64,000 nucleotides of DNA. Origin: Streptomyces phaeofaciens (GTDB lineage Bacteria; Actinomycetota; Actinomycetes; Streptomycetales; Streptomycetaceae). Shown one piece after another: positions 26,968 through 35,180 of this stretch. A model generated the notes under the pieces. That model did no database searches. It was not told the DNA's origin and saw nothing but the letters and a program-made list of their open reading frames with translations. Within the stretch, counting starts at the first letter, position 1; the number at the start of each line of letters is the position of its first letter. The stretch lies in assembly GCF_014648915.1 (NCBI RefSeq), contig NZ_BMSA01000012.1, forward strand, positions 62,001 to 126,000, read 5' to 3'. The translations under genes were made by a program, and so were the position numbers.

Positions 26968-27399
26968 ATGCGGCTCGCCCTGGACGAGGCCCGGCTGGCC
27001 GTCCGGGGCGGGGACGTTCCCGTCGGCGCCGTCGTGCTGGCCGCGGACGGCACGACCGTCCTCGCGGCCGGCCACAACGAGCGCGAGGCCGGCGGTGATC
27101 CGACGGCCCACGCCGAGGTGCTCGCCGTCAGGCGGGCCGCCGAGCGGCTCGGAGAGTGGCGGCTGACCGGCTGCACGCTCGTCGTGACGCTCGAACCGTG
27201 CACGATGTGCGCGGGCGCGGTCGTCCAGTCCCGGGTCGACCGGGTCGTCTACGGCGCCCGCGACGAGAAGGCGGGCGCGGCCGGCTCCCTCTGGGACGTC
27301 GTCCGCGACCGGCGCCTCAACCACCGGCCGGAGGTCGTCGGCGGCGTGCTCGCCGAGGAGTGCGCGGAACTGCTCACCGAGTTCTTCCGCTCACGCTGA
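26968..27399 (+). CDS. tadA: tRNA-specific adenosine deaminase
   Basis: Zinc deaminase that converts A34 to inosine in the tRNA-Arg(ACG) anticodon. It has the zinc and catalytic HAE motif (TAHAEVLAV) and the PCTMC motif; 143 residues from ATG 26968. An upstream in-frame CTG (26914) overlaps the previous stop as CTGA and would add 18 residues, supplying the Trp that precedes the first helix in other TadA proteins. The true start may therefore be CTG. It is coupled to the associated acidic protein gene. Confidence 0.95.
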   Translation: MRLALDEARLAVRGGDVPVGAVVLAADGTTVLAAGHNEREAGGDPTAHAEVLAVRRAAERLGEWRLTGCTLVVTLEPCTMCAGAVVQSRVDRVVYGARDEKAGAAGSLWDVVRDRRLNHRPEVVGGVLAEECAELLTEFFRSR

Positions 27400-27407
27400 A
27401 TTCCGAT

Positions 27408-27437
27408 TTCAAAGCAGGGGCTCCCGTGCTGTAAGGT
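27408..27437 (+). promoter_or_regulatory. Possible promoter of tRNA-Ser(CGA)
   Basis: TTCAAA (27408-27413), 18 bp, then TAAGGT (27432-27437), ending 7 bp before the mature tRNA. Spacing and similarity are fair. Confidence 0.4.
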
Positions 27438-27444
27438 CTCCCTC

Positions 27445-27529
27445 GGTAGCGTGTCCGAGCGGCCGAAGGAGCTCGCCTCGAAAGCGAGTGTGGCGCAAGT
27501 CACCGAGGGTTCAAATCCCTCCGCTACCG
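27445..27529 (+). tRNA. tRNA-Ser (CGA)
   Basis: Acceptor stem GGTAGCG with CGCTACC, anticodon loop CTCGAAA with CGA at 27479-27481, a long variable arm, T loop TTCAAAT and discriminator G. CCA is not encoded, unlike tRNA-Ser(GGA) in this window. Confidence 0.96.
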
Positions 27530-27536
27530 CTCTCGG

Positions 27537-27565
27537 AAGGGCCCGGTCCATTGGACCGGGCCCTT
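27537..27565 (+). terminator. Terminator after tRNA-Ser(CGA)
   Basis: Perfect 13-bp arms AAGGGCCCGGTCC and GGACCGGGCCCTT with loop ATT. Confidence 0.9.
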
Positions 27566-27662
27566 CGGCGTGCGCGAGTTCTTCATCGTTTTCCGATGAT
27601 GTGACAGTTACACTCTCGCCCGGCAACAGGGGGCCCTAGCGGGCACATACAGGGGAGGCCAG

Positions 27663-27839
27663 GTGGCGGTGAACGCCAAGAAGATCGCCGTCTACGTACT
27701 CGTGGTCTTCGTGCTCTACGTGATCATCACGGACCCCGCCAAGGCGGCCGACTACGTCCAGATAGGCTTCCAGGGCATATCGGACGCAGCCAAGGCCATC
27801 GGCGACTTCTTCACGTGGCTCGTCGACGGGGCGCAGTAG
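27663..27839 (+). CDS. 58-residue single-helix membrane protein
   Basis: It starts at GTG 27663 with GGGGAGG upstream. It has one membrane helix near the N-terminus (KIAVYVLVVFVLYVIIT), then an acidic amphipathic tail ending FFTWLVDGAQ. It is followed 17 bp later by the Dabb gene. I recognise it only as a short actinobacterial protein of this location. Confidence 0.75.
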   Translation: MAVNAKKIAVYVLVVFVLYVIITDPAKAADYVQIGFQGISDAAKAIGDFFTWLVDGAQ

Positions 27840-27856
27840 GACGTACGGGAGTTTCC

Positions 27857-28150
27857 ATGATCCGCCACCTGGTCCTCTTCAAGCTCAACGAGGGCGTCGA
27901 GCGCGACGACCCCCGGGTCGTGGAGGGCGAAGCGGCCTTCCGGGCACTCGGCGAGCAGATCGAGGAGCTGCGCTTCTGGGAGCTGGGCTGGAACATCAGC
28001 GAGCGCCCCATCGCCTACGACTTCGCGATCAACTCCGCGGTCGAGGATCCGGACGCCCTGAAGCGGTACCTCGAGCACCCGGCCCACCAGGCCGGCGTCG
28101 CGCTGTGGCGGGAGTTCGCCACCTGGGTGGTCGCGGACTACGAGTTCTGA
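27857..28150 (+). CDS. Dabb-family (stress-responsive barrel) protein
   Basis: A 97-residue alpha/beta barrel protein beginning MIRHLVLFKLNEGVERDD, with the IEELRFWELGWNISERP core. Dabb proteins form dimers; some are enzymes of polyketide or hydrocarbon chemistry but most are uncharacterised stress proteins. ATG 27857 has GGGAG upstream. A terminator follows. Confidence 0.9.
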   Translation: MIRHLVLFKLNEGVERDDPRVVEGEAAFRALGEQIEELRFWELGWNISERPIAYDFAINSAVEDPDALKRYLEHPAHQAGVALWREFATWVVADYEF

Positions 28151-28173
28151 TCCGCGCCGCCCCTAGAACTTCG

Positions 28174-28202
28174 AAGCCCCCCGCCGCCAGGACGGGGGGC
28201 TT
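28174..28202 (+). terminator. Terminator after Dabb gene
   Basis: 10-bp arms AAGCCCCCCG and CGGGGGGCTT with a 9-nt loop. Confidence 0.85.
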
Positions 28203-28330
28203 TCGCATGGCGGACGGCCCAACTTGTCCCCCAACACGGTGTTATGGGGTGCTTGCACACAGTGCACATGTCTTGTGATGCTATGACCGCTTTTGACGGA
28301 TGATTGACCGATGAAGAGGTGGCGTTGACC

Positions 28331-29200
28331 GTGTCGGCCAGTACTGCGCCGCCTCAGGAAGAGGCACCCGCCCCGGCACCCGCCCCGGCCCTCACCCCCG
28401 CCCTCACCCCTGCCCCCGCGCCCGCCCCGGAGCGGCGCCGCGGAGCCGACACCCGGGCGCTGACCCAGGTGCTCTTCGGCGAACTCAAGGAGCTCCAGCC
28501 GGGCACGCCGGAGCACAACCGGGTGCGCGGGGCGCTGATCGAGGCCAACCTCCCGCTCGTGCGCTACGCGGCCGCCCGCTTCCGTTCCCGCAACGAGCCG
28601 ATGGAGGACGTCGTCCAGGTCGGCACCATCGGGCTGATCAACGCCATCGACCGCTTCGACCCGGACCGGGGCGTGCAGTTCCCGACCTTCGCGATGCCGA
28701 CGGTCGTCGGCGAGATCAAGCGGTACTTCCGCGACAACGTCCGCACGGTCCACGTACCGCGCCGGCTGCACGAGCTGTGGGTCCAGGTCAACGGCGCCAC
28801 CGAGGACCTGACGACGGCCTTCGGCCGCACCCCGACCACCGCCGAGATCGCCGAGCGGCTGCGGATCACCGAGGACGAGGTGCTGTCCTGCATCGAGGCG
28901 GGCCGCTCGTACCACGCCACGTCCCTGGAGGCCGCCCAGGAGGGCGACGGGCTGCCGGGCCTGCTGGACCGCCTCGGCTACGAGGACCCGGCGCTGGACG
29001 GCGTGGAGCACCGCGACCTGGTCCGCCACCTCCTGGTCCAACTGCCCGAGCGCGAACAGCGCATCCTCCTGCTGCGTTACTACAGCAATCTCACCCAGTC
29101 CCAGATCAGCGCGGAACTCGGCGTCTCCCAGATGCACGTCTCCCGGCTCCTCGCGCGCAGCTTCCAACGGCTCCGCTCGGCGAACCGGATCGAGGCCTAG
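28331..29200 (+). CDS. sigF: SigB-family sigma factor, SigF type
   Basis: A 289-residue RNA polymerase sigma factor of the SigB/SigF/SigG group. After a Pro/Ala-rich leader it has region 2 (LPLVRYAAARFRSRNEPMED, FPTFAMPTVVGEIKRYFRD), region 3 and region 4 (SQISAELGVSQMHVSRLLARS). Position just before a paralogue matches sigF (SCO4035) of S. coelicolor, a late spore-specific sigma factor; that assignment rests on synteny recalled from memory. GTG 28331 follows GAGGTGG by nine bases. AACACGGTGTT, a perfect palindrome at 28233-28243, lies upstream. Anti-sigma factor control is expected from the family. Confidence 0.9.
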   Translation: MSASTAPPQEEAPAPAPAPALTPALTPAPAPAPERRRGADTRALTQVLFGELKELQPGTPEHNRVRGALIEANLPLVRYAAARFRSRNEPMEDVVQVGTIGLINAIDRFDPDRGVQFPTFAMPTVVGEIKRYFRDNVRTVHVPRRLHELWVQVNGATEDLTTAFGRTPTTAEIAERLRITEDEVLSCIEAGRSYHATSLEAAQEGDGLPGLLDRLGYEDPALDGVEHRDLVRHLLVQLPEREQRILLLRYYSNLTQSQISAELGVSQMHVSRLLARSFQRLRSANRIEA

Positions 29201-29529
29201 AGGGCGCGACTCGGCCGTCCGCAGGCCCGGAGGGGGACAGGTCCGGGGCGGCGGGCCGGGGCGCCCGGCGGGCGAGGCCGGCCGCGAACCGGGCCGGTTC
29301 ACCGCTTCGGGCCGATTCACCGCTTCAGGCCGAGGCACAGGCGTAGGCACCGGCGCACGGACGGGGCGCACGGACAGGGCGCACGGCTCTGGTCACGTCA
29401 CCCGATGGGGGATCGCAAGCGCGAGCGAGAAGTCACCGGTGAGAGCGAATCGCCCAGCCGTGCACTTCCCGACAGATCTGAGCTGAAAAGCCGTCACACC
29501 CCCTCTTTCCAGGGCCGATTCGTTACTGT

Positions 29530-29569
29530 CATGTCGACATGTCACTACAGCGTGTTGCCGACATGTGAC
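29530..29569. promoter_or_regulatory. Palindrome and direct repeats upstream of sigN
   Basis: CATGTCGACATG is a perfect 12-bp palindrome (29530-29541). CGACATGTCAC (29535-29545) recurs as CGACATGTGAC (29559-29569), 24 bp apart. They lie just upstream of the SigB-type promoter, where an activator or repressor could bind. Confidence 0.55.
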
Positions 29570-29585
29570 ATTCTGCCGGAAGCGC

Positions 29586-29611
29586 GTTTGCCAGAGCTTC
29601 GGCTCCGGTAT
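29586..29611 (+). promoter_or_regulatory. SigB/SigF-type promoter of sigN
   Basis: GTTTGC, 14-bp spacer, CGGTAT. This matches the SigB-group consensus GTTT-N14-16-GGGTAT closely and lies about 65 bp upstream of the sigN-like start, suggesting control by itself or by SigF. Confidence 0.65.
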
Positions 29612-29679
29612 TCAGGTGAAGGCTGACGTTCCTCCCGGGATCGTCCGCCGCGACCGTCCCGCGACCCAAAGGGGGTGGC

Positions 29680-30574
29680 ATGTCCGCAGACCAGGGCAGC
29701 TCGAAGGTGCTCACGCTCACGAAGAGCGAGTCCGCGCCCGCCGAGCCCGACGTGCTCGACAACGTCACGGCCATCGAGGCCTCGCCGGCTCCGGCCCTTC
29801 CGACCACGGGGGCCATCGACACCCGCACCCTGTCCCGCTCCCTGTTCCTGCGACTGGCCGCCCTCGCCGAGGACAGCCCCGAGCGGGTCTACGTCCGAGA
29901 CACCCTCATCGAGCTGAACCTCCCGCTCGTGCGCTACGCCGCCGCGCGTTTCCGCTCGCGCAACGAGCCGATGGAGGACATCGTCCAGGTCGGCACCATC
30001 GGCCTGATCAAGGCGATCGACCGTTTCGACTGCGAACGCGGCGTGGAGTTCCCGACGTTCGCGATGCCGACGGTGGTCGGCGAGATCAAGCGGTTCTTCC
30101 GCGACACCTCGTGGTCGGTCCGCGTCCCCCGCCGCCTCCAGGAACTGCGCCTGGCCCTCACCAAGGCCAGCGACGAACTCTCCCAGAAGCTGGACCGCTC
30201 CCCGACGGTGGCCGAACTGGCCGCGGTCCTGGGCGTGTCCGAGGAGGACGTGGTCGACGGCCTCGCGGTCGGGCAACGCCTACACGGCGTCCTCCCTCGA
30301 CTCCCCCGCCCCCGAGGACGACGGCGGCGAGGGCTCCCTGGCCGACCGCCTCGGGTACGAGGACACGGCACTGGAGGGGGTGGAGTACCGCGAGTCGCTC
30401 AAGCCGCTCCTCGCCAAGCTCCCGCCCCGCGAGCGGCGCATCATCATGCTCCGCTTCTTCGCCAACATGACCCAGTCGCAGATCGGCGAGGAGGTCGGCA
30501 TCTCCCAGATGCACGTCTCCCGGCTGCTCACCCGGACCCTGGCCCAGCTGCGGGACGGACTGATCTCGGACTGA
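29680..30574 (+). pseudogene. sigN: SigN-like sigma factor with +1 frameshift
   Basis: Paralogue of the upstream sigma factor. ATG 29680 follows GGGGGTGG. Regions 2 and 3 read normally to about residue 197 (VSEEDVVDGLAVG). After GTCGGG at 30268-30273 one extra G puts the frame out. Region 4 (PRERRIIMLRFFANMTQ, then GISQMHVSRLLTRTL) continues in the next frame and ends at 30574. Read without repair, the product has a scrambled C-terminus running to 30618 and no region 4. Removing one G from 30271-30273 restores a full sigma factor ending DGLISD. It is either a sequencing error in a GC run or a real inactivating mutation. Synteny suggests sigN (SCO4034). Confidence 0.85.
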
Positions 30575-30628
30575 CCCGATCGGGGTCGGAGGCTTCCTTC
30601 TTGACGATCCGTCAGTGACACTGGCGCG

Positions 30629-31381
30629 ATGCCGAAGCCTCCGGAACGCCCGACCCGGACACGGACCCGTGGCCGCCGAGGTGCCCTGTGGGGCGCGTCG
30701 GCGGCCGCCGTCGTCTGCACGGGGATCGTGCTGGGCGGCTGCGGGGGAGGCGGCCACGGCGGCGACTTCGTGGCGGTCGGCCCGGCGGGCGACGGAACAC
30801 CGGGAGCAGGTACGCGACCCGGTCCGGGCCCCACGGGAGAGGTGCGGCTGATACCGCTGGACGGGCCGTCGGCGAACTCCCCCCGGGAGGAGGGCGGTCC
30901 GAGCGCGGGCGGCACGTCCTCGACGCAGGCCGACCCCTCGGCGGAGACCGCGTCCCCGGCGGGAGCCACCGCCTCCGGCCGTACGACCCCGGCTTCGGCG
31001 CCCACGCACACTCCCGCGCCCTCGGTGCCGGCTCCCGCTCCGAGCCCGACGTCGGCCCGACCGGACCCGCCCGCCCCGGCGGCCCTGACCACCGGCACAC
31101 CGCTGCGCGCCCCCAGCGACCGGCGCTGGTGCGAGGACGTGACGCTCGCCTTCCACAACTCCGGCGGTACGGCGGTGCGTTCGGGCACGGTCAGCTTCGG
31201 GACGCACGTCGTCGACGCGCTCGGCATCGACTGGGCCACGCTGGGATCGACCGAGCCCCTGCCCACGCCGATCGCTCCCGGGGCACGGAAGAGACAGACG
31301 TGGACGGTGTGCGTCGACTCCTGGCGGGTCCCGCTGGGGATGCACATCGAGACGCGGGACGTGTCCGTGCGGTGGGAGTGA
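30629..31381 (+). CDS. Lipoprotein with Pro/Thr linker
   Basis: A 250-residue protein. A basic N-terminus (RTRTRGRRG) is followed by a hydrophobic segment ending in the lipobox LGGC near residue 38, so it is a predicted lipoprotein. A long Pro/Ala/Ser/Thr linker (about residues 60-160) leads to a beta-rich C-terminal domain with Cys pairs (RRWCEDVTLAFHNSGG, WTVCVDSWRVP). The domain resembles a small carbohydrate-binding or immunoglobulin-like fold, by eye only. Function unknown. Confidence 0.75.
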   Translation: MPKPPERPTRTRTRGRRGALWGASAAAVVCTGIVLGGCGGGGHGGDFVAVGPAGDGTPGAGTRPGPGPTGEVRLIPLDGPSANSPREEGGPSAGGTSSTQADPSAETASPAGATASGRTTPASAPTHTPAPSVPAPAPSPTSARPDPPAPAALTTGTPLRAPSDRRWCEDVTLAFHNSGGTAVRSGTVSFGTHVVDALGIDWATLGSTEPLPTPIAPGARKRQTWTVCVDSWRVPLGMHIETRDVSVRWE

Positions 31382-31438
31382 GCCGGCCGCGGCAGGGATC
31401 GGGGACCGCGCGACCGGGGACCGCGTACTGCCGCGTAT

Positions 31439-31636
31439 TTACGAGAGCGCGAGCCAGGCGACCGCGGCGACGATCACCACCGCGGCGACGACGCCCACGA
31501 TCAGACCGATACGGGGACCGGCCGGCGCGGGAGCCTGACGGGCCGCCTGGGGGGCGCCCTCGTCGACGAAGGCGCGGAACATCTGGGTGCTGCCTGCGGG
31601 GTCGTGGTTGCCCTGGGGGCCCTGGGTGTTAGCCAT
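31439..31636 (-). CDS. 65-residue tail-anchored membrane protein
   Basis: Begins MANTQGPQGNHDPAGSTQMF and ends with one membrane helix (residues about 42-64, GLIVGVVAAVVIVAAVAWLAL). The soluble part is N-terminal, so it is probably tail-anchored facing the cytoplasm. Family known in Streptomyces only as hypothetical. Confidence 0.75.
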   Translation of the reverse strand: MANTQGPQGNHDPAGSTQMFRAFVDEGAPQAARQAPAPAGPRIGLIVGVVAAVVIVAAVAWLALS

Positions 31637-31966
31637 GGGCCGAGACACTAGCGAAAACGCGCGGGGCGACCCAAGCGGGGGTCCTGGAACGCCGGGCCGG
31701 AACGCCCTGCCGGAACGCCCTGTCGCAACCTCGGGCGGAACCCTCGGCCAGGGCCTCCACCAGGTGCTCATGCGCCTCACCCGGAACCGCCCGCCGGCGC
31801 GGCCGCCGATATGTCCACCGGCGTACCCGCCGACCACCCCCACCTGCACATTTACCCTCGCAATACTTGCCTTTGCCAACTTTTTGCGGCCGACCTCCCC
31901 CATTTTATTTGCCTGCGGCAACCAACCTCTTCTATGGTTGCCCTAAGCAACGAATTGGGAGGTGGG
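31637..31966. other. 330-bp divergent intergenic stretch
   Basis: It separates the tail-anchored protein (minus) from marR (plus). The right half is AT-richer than the rest of the window and carries two MarR-type dyads. No gene is supported. Confidence 0.6.
31909..31950 (+). promoter_or_regulatory. Two MarR-type operators before marR-MFS
   Basis: TTGC-N5-GCAA occurs twice with the same spacing: 31909-31921 (TTGCCTGCGGCAA) and 31938-31950 (TTGCCCTAAGCAA), centres 29 bp apart. The second is 17 bp before the marR start. Likely autoregulatory sites. Confidence 0.7.
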
Positions 31967-32500
31967 ATGGCACGGCAGGCGCAGTACGAGGAGCTGGTTC
32001 GTCAGCTCAGTGCCGTCGGAGCGGTGAAGCGGGACCTCGGGCGGATTCTGCCGCCGGACTGTTCCGCCGGTTCGGCCGGCGTGCTGACGCTGCTCGGGCG
32101 CCACGGCGACATGCGCATGAGCAACCTCTCCGAGCTGCTCGCCGTCGACATGTCCGTGACCAGCCGGCACGCCGCGCACCTCGCCGAGCGGGGCTGGCTC
32201 GAACGCTCCCCCGACCCGGCGGACAAGCGCTCCCGCATCCTGCGCCTCACCCCCGAGGGCCACGCGATGCTCGCCGAACTCTCCCGCCGCACCACCGAGC
32301 TGCTGGCGGAACGGCTGAGCGACTGGAGCGACGACGAGGTCGGCCAGCTCATCCGGCTGATGACCCGGCTGCGGGCCAGCTTCGGCGACTGCCGGACCGC
32401 CCCGCACCGGCCACCGCCCACCACTCCCACCGTCTCCACGGAGACCGCAGGGACCACAGAGACCACAGAGACCACCCGTACACCCGCACAAGCACGATAA
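31967..32500 (+). CDS. MarR-family repressor
   Basis: A 177-residue winged-helix regulator: AVGAVKRDLGRILPPDC, then the MRMSNLSELLAVDMSVTSRHAAHLAERGWLERS recognition region, with wing residues DKRSR. It has a Thr/Pro-rich tail of about 30 residues absent from most MarR proteins. ATG 31967 follows GGGAGGTGG. It lies 13 bp before an MFS exporter gene, so it probably represses itself and the exporter and is released by the exported compound. Confidence 0.93.
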   Translation: MARQAQYEELVRQLSAVGAVKRDLGRILPPDCSAGSAGVLTLLGRHGDMRMSNLSELLAVDMSVTSRHAAHLAERGWLERSPDPADKRSRILRLTPEGHAMLAELSRRTTELLAERLSDWSDDEVGQLIRLMTRLRASFGDCRTAPHRPPPTTPTVSTETAGTTETTETTRTPAQAR

Positions 32501-32513
32501 GAAAAGGAAGCCC

Positions 32514-35093
32514 ATGGCAACGACCACACCAGCCGGTGTGCGGGCTCACGCGAAGCACGGCGGAGGGGCCGGCAAGCACGCCCCCGCCGAACACGCTCCG
32601 ATGACACACCGGCAGATCATGGAGGCGCTCTCCGGGCTGCTGCTCGGCATGTTCGTGGCGATCCTGTCGTCCACGATCGTCTCGAACGCCCTCCCGGAGA
32701 TCATCGGCGACCTCGGTGGCGGCCAGTCCGCCTACACCTGGGTCGTCACCGCCGCCCTGCTGTCGATGACCGCGTCGACGCCCCTGTGGGGCAAGCTCGC
32801 GGACCTCTACAGCAAGAAGGCGCTCGTCCAGATAGCGCTCGTCATCTACGTCCTGGGTTCGGCCGCGGCCGGTCTGTCGCAGAACGCCGGGATGCTGATC
32901 ACCTTCCGCGTGGTGCAGGGCATCGGCGTCGGCGGTCTGTCCGCCCTCGCGCAGATCGTGATGGCCGCGATGATCTCCCCGCGCGAGCGCGGCCGTTACT
33001 CCGGCTACCTCGGCGCGACCTTCGCCGTCGCCACCGTCGGCGGCCCGCTGCTCGGCGGTGTCATCACCGACACCTCGTGGCTCGGCTGGCGCTGGTGCTT
33101 CTACGTCGGCGTGCCCTTCGCCGTGATCGCCCTGATCGTGCTCCAGAAGACCCTGCACCTGCCCGTCGTGAAGCGGGACGTGAAGGTCGACTGGGCCGGC
33201 GCGTTCTTCGTCGCCGCGGCGGTCTCGCTGCTGCTGATCTGGGTCACCTTCGCCGGTGACAAGTACGACTGGGTGTCCTGGCAGACGTACGCCATGGTCG
33301 GCGGCTCGATCGCGCTCGCCCTGCTCTTCGTACTCGTCGAGTCGAAGGCCTCCGAACCCCTCATTCCGCTGCGGCTGTTCCGCAACCGGACCATCACCCT
33401 GTCGTCCATCGCCTCGATGTTCGTCGGTACGGCGATGTTCTCCGGCACGGTGTTCTTCGCCCAGTACTTCCAGCTGGCCCGCGACGAGTCCCCGACCATG
33501 TCCGGCGTGCTGACCATCCCGATGATCGGCGGTCTGTTCGTCTCCTCCACCGTCTCCGGGCAGTTCATCACCCGCACCGGCCGCTGGAAGGCCTGGCTGG
33601 TCAGCGGCGGCGTGCTCATCACGGCGGGCCTCGGCCTGCTCGGCACCATCCGCTACGACACGGACTACTGGAAGACCGCGATCTTCATGGCCCTGCTGGG
33701 CCTCGGCATCGGCATGATGATGCAGAACCTGGTGCTGTGCACACAGAACCAGGTCGAGCCCAAGGACCTCGGCTCCGCGTCCTCCACGGTCACCTTCTTC
33801 CGGTCCCTCGGCGGTGCGATGGGCGTCTCGGTCCTCGGCGCCGTGATGGCCAACAAGATCACCGACTACGCCACGGACGGCATCGCCGCCCTCGGCCCCA
33901 AGTACGCCGCCCTCGCCTCCGGCTCCAGCTCCAGCTCGATCCCGGACATGGACTCGCTGCCCGCGCCGCTGCGCACGGTGATGGAGAGCGCGTACGGCCA
34001 CGGCATCGCGGACGTGTTCCTGATCGCCGCGTGCCTCGCGGCGGTCGCCTTCCTGATCACCCTGTTCATCAAGGAGGTCCCGCTGCGGACGGCGGGCGCG
34101 ATGGCGCAGGCGGCCGGGGAGGAGACGAAGGCTTCCGCCGGGGCGTCGGCTCCCGCCGAGGCGCCCGAGGCGTCCGCGGTGTCCGACGGGTCCGCTTCCG
34201 CCGGGGAGAGGGTCCCGAGCTGGGCCGCCGTCCCCGCCACCGGCGAGGCCGGTCCCGAGGACGGTCCCGAGGGCACACAGCGGTTCGCGGCCGTGGCCAC
34301 CGGTGCGACCGGCGACGGCGAGGGTGCGGGGTCCGGCATCCCGGTCCACGGCCATGTCCGCGGCGCCGAGAACGTCCCCGTCCCGCAGGCCGCCGTCACC
34401 CTGATCTCCCTCGAGGGACGCCAGCTGGGCCGGTCGGTCGCCCAGGCCGACGGCGCCTACGCGCTGGACGCGCCGGGCACGGGCTCGTACGTCCTGATCG
34501 CCTCCGCCGACGGGTTCCAGCCGCAGGCGTCCACGATCGTCGTCAACGGCGAGCCGGTCGCGTACGACGTCCTGCTCAGCGGGACCAGCGGCCTGAACGG
34601 GGTCGTCCGGGCCGCCGGGTCGAACGCGGGCGTCAAGGACGCGATGGTGGTCGTCACCGATGTGCGCGGCGATCTGCTGGCCACCGGAACCACCGGCGAG
34701 CAGGGCGAGTTCACCTTCGCGGAGCTGGTGCCGGGTGCCGTGACGGTCGCGGTGAACGCGCCCGGGTTCCGGCCGCGCGCGCTCCCCGTGGAGATCGGCG
34801 CGACGGGCGTGACCCGCGCGGAGGTCGTCCTCGAGGCGGGCGCCCGGCTCCGGGGCGTCGTACGGGCGCCGCACGGTCCGCTGGCCGATGCGCGGGTGAC
34901 GCTCGTGGACGCGGCGGGCAACGTGCTCCGCACGGCGACGACGGGACCGGACGGGGCGTACGCCTTCGCCGACCTCGACACCGGCGACTACACGGTGATC
35001 GCGACCGGCTATCCGCCGGTGGCCACCGGGCTGACGGTCGCCGGGGCCGACGCCGACGGCCACGACATCGCACTCGCCCACCCGGGCGAGTAG
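32514..35093 (+). CDS. MFS exporter with three C-terminal regulatory-like domains
   Basis: An 859-residue protein. Residues about 40-525 form a DHA2-type (14-helix, EmrB/QacA-like) drug:proton antiporter. After an Ala/Glu/Ser-rich linker (about 525-600) come three consecutive carboxypeptidase-regulatory-like beta-sandwich repeats of about 80-85 residues. Each carries the signature G-x-x-x-x-A-x-V-x-L or T and a DG-x-Y-x-F/A-x-L turn (ADGAYALDAPGTGSY, GEQGEFTFAELVPG, GPDGAYAFADLDTG). The position of the last helix suggests the tail is cytoplasmic, which is odd for such domains. It is coupled to the upstream marR, with AAGGAAG before ATG 32514. Confidence 0.9.
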   Translation: MATTTPAGVRAHAKHGGGAGKHAPAEHAPMTHRQIMEALSGLLLGMFVAILSSTIVSNALPEIIGDLGGGQSAYTWVVTAALLSMTASTPLWGKLADLYSKKALVQIALVIYVLGSAAAGLSQNAGMLITFRVVQGIGVGGLSALAQIVMAAMISPRERGRYSGYLGATFAVATVGGPLLGGVITDTSWLGWRWCFYVGVPFAVIALIVLQKTLHLPVVKRDVKVDWAGAFFVAAAVSLLLIWVTFAGDKYDWVSWQTYAMVGGSIALALLFVLVESKASEPLIPLRLFRNRTITLSSIASMFVGTAMFSGTVFFAQYFQLARDESPTMSGVLTIPMIGGLFVSSTVSGQFITRTGRWKAWLVSGGVLITAGLGLLGTIRYDTDYWKTAIFMALLGLGIGMMMQNLVLCTQNQVEPKDLGSASSTVTFFRSLGGAMGVSVLGAVMANKITDYATDGIAALGPKYAALASGSSSSSIPDMDSLPAPLRTVMESAYGHGIADVFLIAACLAAVAFLITLFIKEVPLRTAGAMAQAAGEETKASAGASAPAEAPEASAVSDGSASAGERVPSWAAVPATGEAGPEDGPEGTQRFAAVATGATGDGEGAGSGIPVHGHVRGAENVPVPQAAVTLISLEGRQLGRSVAQADGAYALDAPGTGSYVLIASADGFQPQASTIVVNGEPVAYDVLLSGTSGLNGVVRAAGSNAGVKDAMVVVTDVRGDLLATGTTGEQGEFTFAELVPGAVTVAVNAPGFRPRALPVEIGATGVTRAEVVLEAGARLRGVVRAPHGPLADARVTLVDAAGNVLRTATTGPDGAYAFADLDTGDYTVIATGYPPVATGLTVAGADADGHDIALAHPGE

Positions 35094-35180
35094 CGAGCAG
35101 GACGGTTGTTCGCCGGGCGGGCGGCAGGGTGCTGGGTGCTCCCCGCCGCCCGCCCGGTTTCTCACGAGGAGACACCTGAG

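Larger units (their letters stand above)
29201..29679 (+). other. 479-bp intergenic stretch before sigN
   Basis: No gene is supported. It contains a palindrome and direct repeats (29530-29569) and a SigB-type promoter (29586-29611), so this is the control region of the sigN-like gene. Confidence 0.7.

Noticed and set aside
30380..30574. Independent 64-residue region-4 protein
   Set aside because: It is the out-of-frame end of the sigN-like gene and has no start signal of its own.
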